A DNA stretch of 37,731 nucleotides from NCBI GenBank assembly GCA_028870715.1, contig JAGWOZ010000008.1, forward strand, positions 1-37,731, read 5' to 3'. Numbering within the stretch: the first letter of the stretch is position 1; each line of letters opens with the position of its first letter. The notes beneath the pieces are model-generated. The model worked only from the letters and a program-made list of their open reading frames with translations, had not been told where the DNA came from and searched no databases. The position numbers and the translations under genes are program-made. Positions 33,419 through 37,731 of the stretch are shown here, piece by piece. Origin of the DNA: Betaproteobacteria bacterium (GTDB lineage Bacteria; Pseudomonadota; Gammaproteobacteria; Burkholderiales; Burkholderiaceae_C).

Positions 33419-33724
33419 ATGAGCTACATCTGTTCCATCTGCGGTCATAAATCGTCCTCGGCGGCGGGCGGCTCCTGCTCGCATTCGCCGTCCCGATCCC
33501 ACATCTACATTGAGGAGGGCCCGTCTGGGTACCTCTGCAAGTTCTGTGGGCACACATCCAGCGGCGCATCGGGTGGATCCTGCAACGCGAGCCCGTTCGA
33601 CGTGCATCAGTACATCGCCCGGCATAGTGGTCAGTACACCTGCAAGTACTGTGGTCACAAGACCACCAGTCCATCCCGCGGATCCTGTAACAAGAGCCAG
33701 GACAAGAACCACGAATTCATGTGA
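33419..33724 (+). CDS. Small protein of three tandem zinc-knuckle repeats
   Basis: The 101-residue protein starts at ATG 33419 after a good ribosome site (AGGAG). It consists of three repeats of about 32 residues: CSICGHKSSSAAGGSCSHSP, CKFCGHTSSGASGGSCNASP and CKYCGHKTTSPSRGSCNKSQ. Each has the pattern C-x2-C-G-H ... G-S-C ... H, so each can hold one zinc ion. No catalytic motif is seen. I do not know a named family for the triple form; it may bind nucleic acid or a partner protein. It sits in the nuclease-WYL-AAA island. Confidence 0.8.
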   Translation: MSYICSICGHKSSSAAGGSCSHSPSRSHIYIEEGPSGYLCKFCGHTSSGASGGSCNASPFDVHQYIARHSGQYTCKYCGHKTTSPSRGSCNKSQDKNHEFM

Positions 33725-34156
33725 ACCAGGCGGTCTAACAACTCTGGGCGCTGCGCGCGCTGAACCCGGGTGAGGGATTGGCGCGCCTAGCTGACGATGC
33801 GAGGCGCGTTGACGAAATCCGTCGGCACCTCGACGTGTTGTCGGCGAGCACTCGCGACGCCGAGCCCTTCGACCTGCATGAGCTCGAACAGCGCGCAAGC
33901 GGCCTCTAGCCCAGGCGCAGGTGGCGCTGGACCAAGGCAACTGGGCGTCGTTCTGATCCCGAACGAGGGCCTTGGCCTAGGCGTAGATCGTGTCGATGGT
34001 GGGCGTCGAACTTTCCATGAGATTGGGCAGGCAGCGTGACGAGAGCCCTCGGGCCGGTTTCGTCACCATCGCCATCGCCATCGTCGAGTCGTCATGCGAC
34101 ACAGTGTGTCGCACAGATTCGCACAATCCTGCTCAAACTTTCTGGAGAACATCGTC
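33725..34156. other. Intergenic stretch with an unassigned gene tail
   Basis: About 33739-33909 reads, on the plus strand, LWALRALNPGEGLARLADDARRVDEIRRHLDVLS ... FDLHELEQRASGL and stop. The composition is protein-like but there is no start, so it may be the end of a lost gene. The remainder up to the ATPase shows no gene. Confidence 0.35.
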
Positions 34157-36292
34157 ATGTCTGACCATGCCACATCAAATGAATTTCGCGCCTTTGCCGC
34201 GAACCTCTCGCCTGCCGTCAGGCTCTGGATGCTGCGCGTTCTATCGCCGATGGGTGGTGTGCGCAACCTTGTGCGCCAATGCTGCAGAGAGGATGAGGTG
34301 CTGATGGCCCTGGGAATCGATCCGCGAGACTTCGAGGCATGCGACGGGGAAGGTGAGCGCATCGCTGCTCTTACGCCAATCCTTCGCGCTGCCTGGCATG
34401 CGACGGAAGGTCGCGACGACAGCGGCGAGATCGACATCGACCTCGCGGTGAATGTGTTCCGGGTTGGGGAGTTGGTCAGGCTCGACGAGACTGATCGGCG
34501 TCTCCTCGAGTTTGCCGTGTCGCTGCGGGAAACCACGCTGCTGGAATCCGTGACGGACTTGCTTGGGCGGGTTAATGCCAATCAGGCAATTGCTCGAACC
34601 TCATCGATTCTTCAAATGCCCGTCCAGGCTGTCCAGCGTGCGCTTTCGTCCAAGGGGCGTCTGGCCCAGAGCGGTCTCTTGAGCATGAGCAAGGACGGCA
34701 GTCGTGATCTCATCGGGATGTTCGACTTGCTGTCGCGCGATTTTGCTTCGTCCATGATGCGCGCCGGCGTCGACATGTTCGACCTGCTGCGCAGTCGCGT
34801 GAGCATTGCCCCGCAAGGGAACTTGGCGCTCGGTGACTATGCGCATCTCGGGCCCCGGGTCAATCTGATCCGCGCCTACCTCGTCAAGGCTCGCGAGCAA
34901 CAGCGTGCTGGGGTCAACATCCTCGTGTACGGGCCACCGGGGACGGGCAAGACCGAGTTCGCCAAGGCATTGGCCGAGGCGATCGGTGTGCCCCTGTTCG
35001 AGGTCAATACCGTCGACAGCGACGACGATCCGATTCGCGGCACCGAACGCCTCAACGCCTTCCGTGCAGGCCAACGCTTTCTCGGGTGCCAGAGCGCGAT
35101 GATCCTGTTCGATGAAGTCGACGACGTGTTCGAGACCGAAGGCGGATCCCTTGCGCGCCTCTTCGGGATGCGGGCAATGCACAACAAGCACAAGGGTGCA
35201 ATCGTGAAGGTCCTGGAAGGCAATCCGGTGCCGACCATCTGGCTGACCAATGACGTCCGCGGAATCGATCCGGCATTCCTCCGGCGCTTCGACTGGGTGC
35301 TGGAAATGCCCGTTCCTCCGCGCAGTGTGCGCGAACGCTTGATCGCACGGCACTGCGAGGGCCTAATCGTAGGCACGGCTGGAAAGCGTCTGGCCGATTC
35401 GGAACACCTGGCTCCAGCCATCTTGACCCGCGCCGCTTCGGTCGTGAACATGCTCAGGGATGAACTCGACACGCGATCGGCTAGCGACACCTTGGTCGGG
35501 ATGGTCGACAGTACACTGCGCGCCCAGGGACACAAGCCGCTGCGTCACGCGACCGCCGACGCCGTGTTGGAAGCCTATGACCTTGCCTTCGCTAACGCCG
35601 ACGCCGATCTCGATGCGCTTGTTCGCGGAATGGGCCGGCATGGCGAGTCCAGGCTGCTGCTGTACGGTGCGCCCGGGACCGGAAAAACGGCGTTCGCCGG
35701 TCACCTTGCCCGACGCCTGGACAAACCACTGCTTGTGCGCCGTGCATCGGACCTGTTGTCGAAATGGGTCGGCGAGTCCGAGCGCAACATCGCCTCGGCC
35801 TTCGACGAGGCCAGAGGTGGGGACTGCGCACTGTTGATTGACGAGATCGACAGCTTCCTGCATGACAGGACCAAAGCGCAGGCCTCGTGGGAGGTCAGCC
35901 AGGTCAACGAACTGCTCACCCAGATGGAGTCCTTCGAGGGCCTACTCATCGCGACGACCAATTTCCTCGATGGGCTCGATCCGGCAGCACTTCGACGCTT
36001 CGATCTCAAGGTTAGATTCGATGCCCTGCGGGCCGGCCAAGCCTGGGACTTGCTGTGTCGGCATTGCGCCCTGGCCGGTCTGCCCGAGCCTGATCGCAGT
36101 CTGTACCCGGAAGTTCAGCGCATGGCTGGCGTCGTGGCGCCCAGTGATTTCGCGGCCGTGTCGCGGCGGAATCGCTTCCAGCCGCTGGCTAATGCAGGGG
36201 CGTGGGTGGAGGCGCTGAAGCGCGAGTGCAACCTCAAGCCGGACGTTCCCGCGCCGATTGGCTTTGTCACTGCCATCGGTCGCTGTGCCTGA
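34157..36292 (+). CDS. Protein with two AAA+ ATPase domains
   Basis: From ATG 34157 (GGAG upstream) the product is 711 residues. An unrecognised helical N-terminal domain (about 1-230) precedes AAA module 1, with Walker A GPPGTGKTEFAK (Gly259 on), Walker B MILFDEVDDVF and Arg-finger region FLRRFDWVLEMPVPPR. AAA module 2 has Walker A GAPGTGKTAFAG (Gly504 on), SKWVGESERNIASAFDEA, Walker B LLIDEIDSFLHDR, sensor 1 IATTNF and ALRRFDLKVRFD. Both sites look active. The second module resembles classic (Vps4/FtsH/Cdc48-like) AAA, pointing to an unfoldase or remodelling role. It is the last gene of the candidate defence island. Confidence 0.85.
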   Translation: MSDHATSNEFRAFAANLSPAVRLWMLRVLSPMGGVRNLVRQCCREDEVLMALGIDPRDFEACDGEGERIAALTPILRAAWHATEGRDDSGEIDIDLAVNVFRVGELVRLDETDRRLLEFAVSLRETTLLESVTDLLGRVNANQAIARTSSILQMPVQAVQRALSSKGRLAQSGLLSMSKDGSRDLIGMFDLLSRDFASSMMRAGVDMFDLLRSRVSIAPQGNLALGDYAHLGPRVNLIRAYLVKAREQQRAGVNILVYGPPGTGKTEFAKALAEAIGVPLFEVNTVDSDDDPIRGTERLNAFRAGQRFLGCQSAMILFDEVDDVFETEGGSLARLFGMRAMHNKHKGAIVKVLEGNPVPTIWLTNDVRGIDPAFLRRFDWVLEMPVPPRSVRERLIARHCEGLIVGTAGKRLADSEHLAPAILTRAASVVNMLRDELDTRSASDTLVGMVDSTLRAQGHKPLRHATADAVLEAYDLAFANADADLDALVRGMGRHGESRLLLYGAPGTGKTAFAGHLARRLDKPLLVRRASDLLSKWVGESERNIASAFDEARGGDCALLIDEIDSFLHDRTKAQASWEVSQVNELLTQMESFEGLLIATTNFLDGLDPAALRRFDLKVRFDALRAGQAWDLLCRHCALAGLPEPDRSLYPEVQRMAGVVAPSDFAAVSRRNRFQPLANAGAWVEALKRECNLKPDVPAPIGFVTAIGRCA

Positions 36293-36302
36293 AGCAACTC
36301 GG

Positions 36303-36360
36303 AGCCAGCGCCCTCGGCGCAGGTACTCGCGCACCGTGTAGTGGCTGCACCCCAGCTCTT
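36303..36360 (-). pseudogene. Fragment of an IS21-type (IstA-like) helix-turn-helix
   Basis: The minus strand reads ELGCSHYTVREYLRRGRW directly after an in-frame stop. This is the recognition helix region at the start of IstA-like transposases. Only about 20 codons are left. Confidence 0.45.
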
Positions 36361-36374
36361 ATGCGCTGAGCGCC

Positions 36375-37001
36375 ACAGCCCGCCCCCGGGCCACCTGGCC
36401 TACTTCATCCACGACAGCATCGACACGCTGGACCTGAGCGCGTTCTATGCGCGCTACGAGGGCGGCGGGTCGCGCAACCAGCCCTTCCATCCGGCGATGA
36501 TGGTCAAGGTGCTGGTGTACGGCTATGCCACCGGGGTGTTCAGCTCACGCAGACTCGAGCGTCGGCTGCATGAGGACTTGGCGTTTCGGATGCTGGCGGC
36601 GGGGAATTTTCCCAAGCACGATCCGCGATTTCCGTGCGCTGCACCTCAAGGAGTTCTCGGAGCTGTTCGTGCAGGTGGTGCGCCTGGCGCGCGAGATGGG
36701 GCTGGTCAAGCTGGGCACGGTGGCCATCGACGGCACCACGGTCAAGGCCAAGCATCACGCCGGCGTCGATGCCCGGAGGCTGCCGCACACCACGGCCATG
36801 GTCGTGAAGATGCAGACCACCGCGGGGCGCGCCGCCTATCGCAAGCGCAAGTGGATCGCCGAGCCGCCCAACGGCTGGATCAAGAGCGTGCTGGGATTTC
36901 GCCAGTTCAGCCTGCGCGGCCTCGAGCGCGTGCGCGCCGAGTGGAAACTCGTCTGCGCGGCGCTGAACCTGCGGCGAATGGCCACCTTGATCCCCGCCTG
37001 A
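36375..37001 (+). pseudogene. IS1182-family transposase, truncated and frameshifted
   Basis: The first frame reads GHLAYFIHDSIDTLDLSAFYARYEGGG ... QPFHPAMMVKVLVYGYATGVFSSRRLERRLHEDLAFRMLAAGNFP. A frameshift near 36620 moves to RDFRALHLKEFSELFVQVVRLAREMGLVKLGTVAIDGTTVKAKHHA (first catalytic Asp present). An internal deletion then joins this to the tail RAAYRKRKWIAEPPNGWIKSVLGFRQFSLRGLERVRAEWKLVCAALNLRRM. The N-terminus is missing. Inactive. Confidence 0.85.
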
Positions 37002-37320
37002 GCGGGCAAGGACGGGGCATACCGCCCTCGCAGATGCTCTCGCCTGGCTTCTCTGGGGCCCCACAGGCCGACGGCCATGCACATCAGGCCGGAAAACCCA
37101 ACCGACTTGCCAGCCTTCCGCGGTCCAACGCAGCCCCAGGGACTTCTGCTGCCCACGCTCCTAGGGCAGTTTTCCATATCGCCTGAAAGGCGCTAGACAC
37201 TGGGAGGCTTCGCAGACCTGCGAGCCCAGGGGGTGGGGCACGCGCTGGGCACCGCGCGGCCTAAGCCGTTTAACGCCCGATCAGGTCCAGATACTCCACC
37301 TGAAGTGTGAACTCGCGAGC
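37002..37320. other. Non-coding stretch, nothing recognised
   Basis: No gene is supported. The stretch lies between the transposase relic and the origin-like repeats and shows ordinary GC-rich sequence without recognisable ends of an element. Confidence 0.4.
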
Positions 37321-37347
37321 TTTCAGGAGGCCGTTCCCCACACAAAT

Positions 37348-37376
37348 CTGTGGATAACGTGGATGTTGTGGATGTG
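37348..37376 (+). repeat. 29-bp direct repeat, copy 1, with perfect DnaA box
   Basis: It begins CTGTGGATAACGTGG and matches copy 2 at 37487-37515 in 28 of 29 positions. TGTGGATAA inside is the complement of the consensus DnaA box TTATCCACA. Confidence 0.75.
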
Positions 37377-37377
37377 C

Positions 37378-37407
37378 TGTGGATGTAATCCACGCACTAC
37401 ATCCACA
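37378..37407. repeat. 10-bp perfect inverted repeat next to DnaA box
   Basis: TGTGGATGTA (37378-37387) and TACATCCACA (37398-37407) enclose 10 bases. Both arms are variants of the DnaA-like TGTGGAT motif, as expected of an initiator or repressor site. Confidence 0.6.
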
Positions 37408-37486
37408 CCCCATTTTCAGAACAACACCCCGTTCCCCACAGAAACTATGTCGTAAATAAGCTCGAAAACAGACCTTTTACCGAGAC

Positions 37487-37515
37487 CTGTGGATAACGTG
37501 GATATTGTGGATGTG
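37487..37515 (+). repeat. 29-bp direct repeat, copy 2, with perfect DnaA box
   Basis: It has one mismatch to copy 1 and starts 139 bp further on. It also contains TGTGGATAA. A small frame (ATG 37547, 27 codons, good GAGGAG site) follows, but its content is repetitive and no gene is claimed. Confidence 0.75.
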
Positions 37516-37589
37516 GTTCTACGCGCACGTACGCGAGGAGAAAACTATGGGCATCCTGCCAAATCACGATCAAAAGCGGGAGGGCTCGC

Positions 37590-37731
37590 AGCGCACGTCA
37601 CGCGCACGCCCGCGTCACGCGCACGCGTGAGCACACGCATATACGCGCGTACACGCGAGCGCGCGCCCGCACCCGCATGCACGGATTCGATCAAATCCAC
37701 AAAATCCACAAATCCACAAAACGAGCTTATC
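37590..37731. other. Alternating purine-pyrimidine tract and AAATCCACA iterons
   Basis: About 37590-37680 is dominated by CGCGCACGCG- and ACACGCATATACGCG-like alternation, favourable for left-handed DNA or easy melting near regulators. At 37693-37720 the unit AAATCCACA is repeated three times in tandem with small offsets. Together with the DnaA boxes this looks like a replication origin or partition region; the replication gene would lie beyond the window. Confidence 0.5.

Noticed and set aside
37547-37630. 27-codon frame with a good ribosome site
   Set aside because: The product is a run of Arg/His/Ala from repetitive DNA and ends within the alternating tract; no reason to call a gene.
1-37731. 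CRISPR array, rRNA or complete tRNA genes
   Set aside because: No regularly spaced repeats with spacers and no full RNA gene were seen; only a 20-base tRNA-Ser end at 29310.

Overview
The window is accessory DNA of a GC-rich proteobacterium. The trb gene order and the IS types suit a beta- or gammaproteobacterium, but nothing here fixes the genus. Its backbone looks like a Tn4371-type integrative and conjugative element (ICE) carrying P-type mating-pair genes. The 3' part of trbL lies at the left edge and trbF-trbG-trbI at 14.7-17.7 kb. About 13 kb of foreign DNA separates trbL from trbF, so a normally compact operon is split.

Layout. (1) 1-1.3 kb: trbL 3' part and a small gene cut by an intact IS630-family element (1290-2387). 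(2) 2.5-3.7 kb: crcB and a DUF190 gene (fluoride efflux) between 15-bp inverted repeats, with an ISL3 transposase remnant. (3) 3.8-14.3 kb: an amide-use and sensing module. It holds a LuxR-type regulator, a kinase whose sensor half is an NCS1 permease, a receiver protein with a degenerate EAL-like domain, a second IS630-family element sitting in a broken MOSC gene, and a minus-strand operon of FmdB protein, formamidase, AmiS/UreI channel and FmdB protein. Near-identical arrays of a CACC-N6-GGTG palindrome lie at both edges in inverted orientation. (4) 14.7-17.7 kb: trbF, trbG, trbI. (5) 17.9-19.85 kb: an IS256 relic with an IS701-family element nested in it. (6) 20.2-27.3 kb: a beta-propeller protein, a response-regulator stump, and a tight operon of outer-membrane lipoprotein, periplasmic adaptor, OpgD-like protein and OpgH. 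It looks like a periplasmic-glucan synthesis locus joined to two parts of a tripartite exporter. (7) 27.4-28.5 kb: a decayed IS3 element fused to a second, diverged copy of the trbI 3' end. (8) 28.6-29.4 kb: brnT/brnA, then a 20-bp tRNA-Ser 3' end followed by a terminator, which is a probable attachment site. (9) 29.5-36.3 kb: a second island with an AlpA/Xis-like protein, a Cas4-like plus DEDD nuclease fusion, a WYL regulator, an unknown AT-richer gene, a three-repeat zinc protein and a double-AAA ATPase. This is a candidate defence locus. (10) 36.3-37.7 kb: transposase relics, then an origin-like region with two perfect DnaA boxes inside 29-bp direct repeats, inverted repeats and short iterons.

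The two blocks most likely to hold undescribed biology are the permease-kinase/LuxR/EAL-like/amide module with its shared operators, and the nuclease-WYL-zinc-AAA island. The glucan operon with an adaptor and outer-membrane factor but no usual pump is third.
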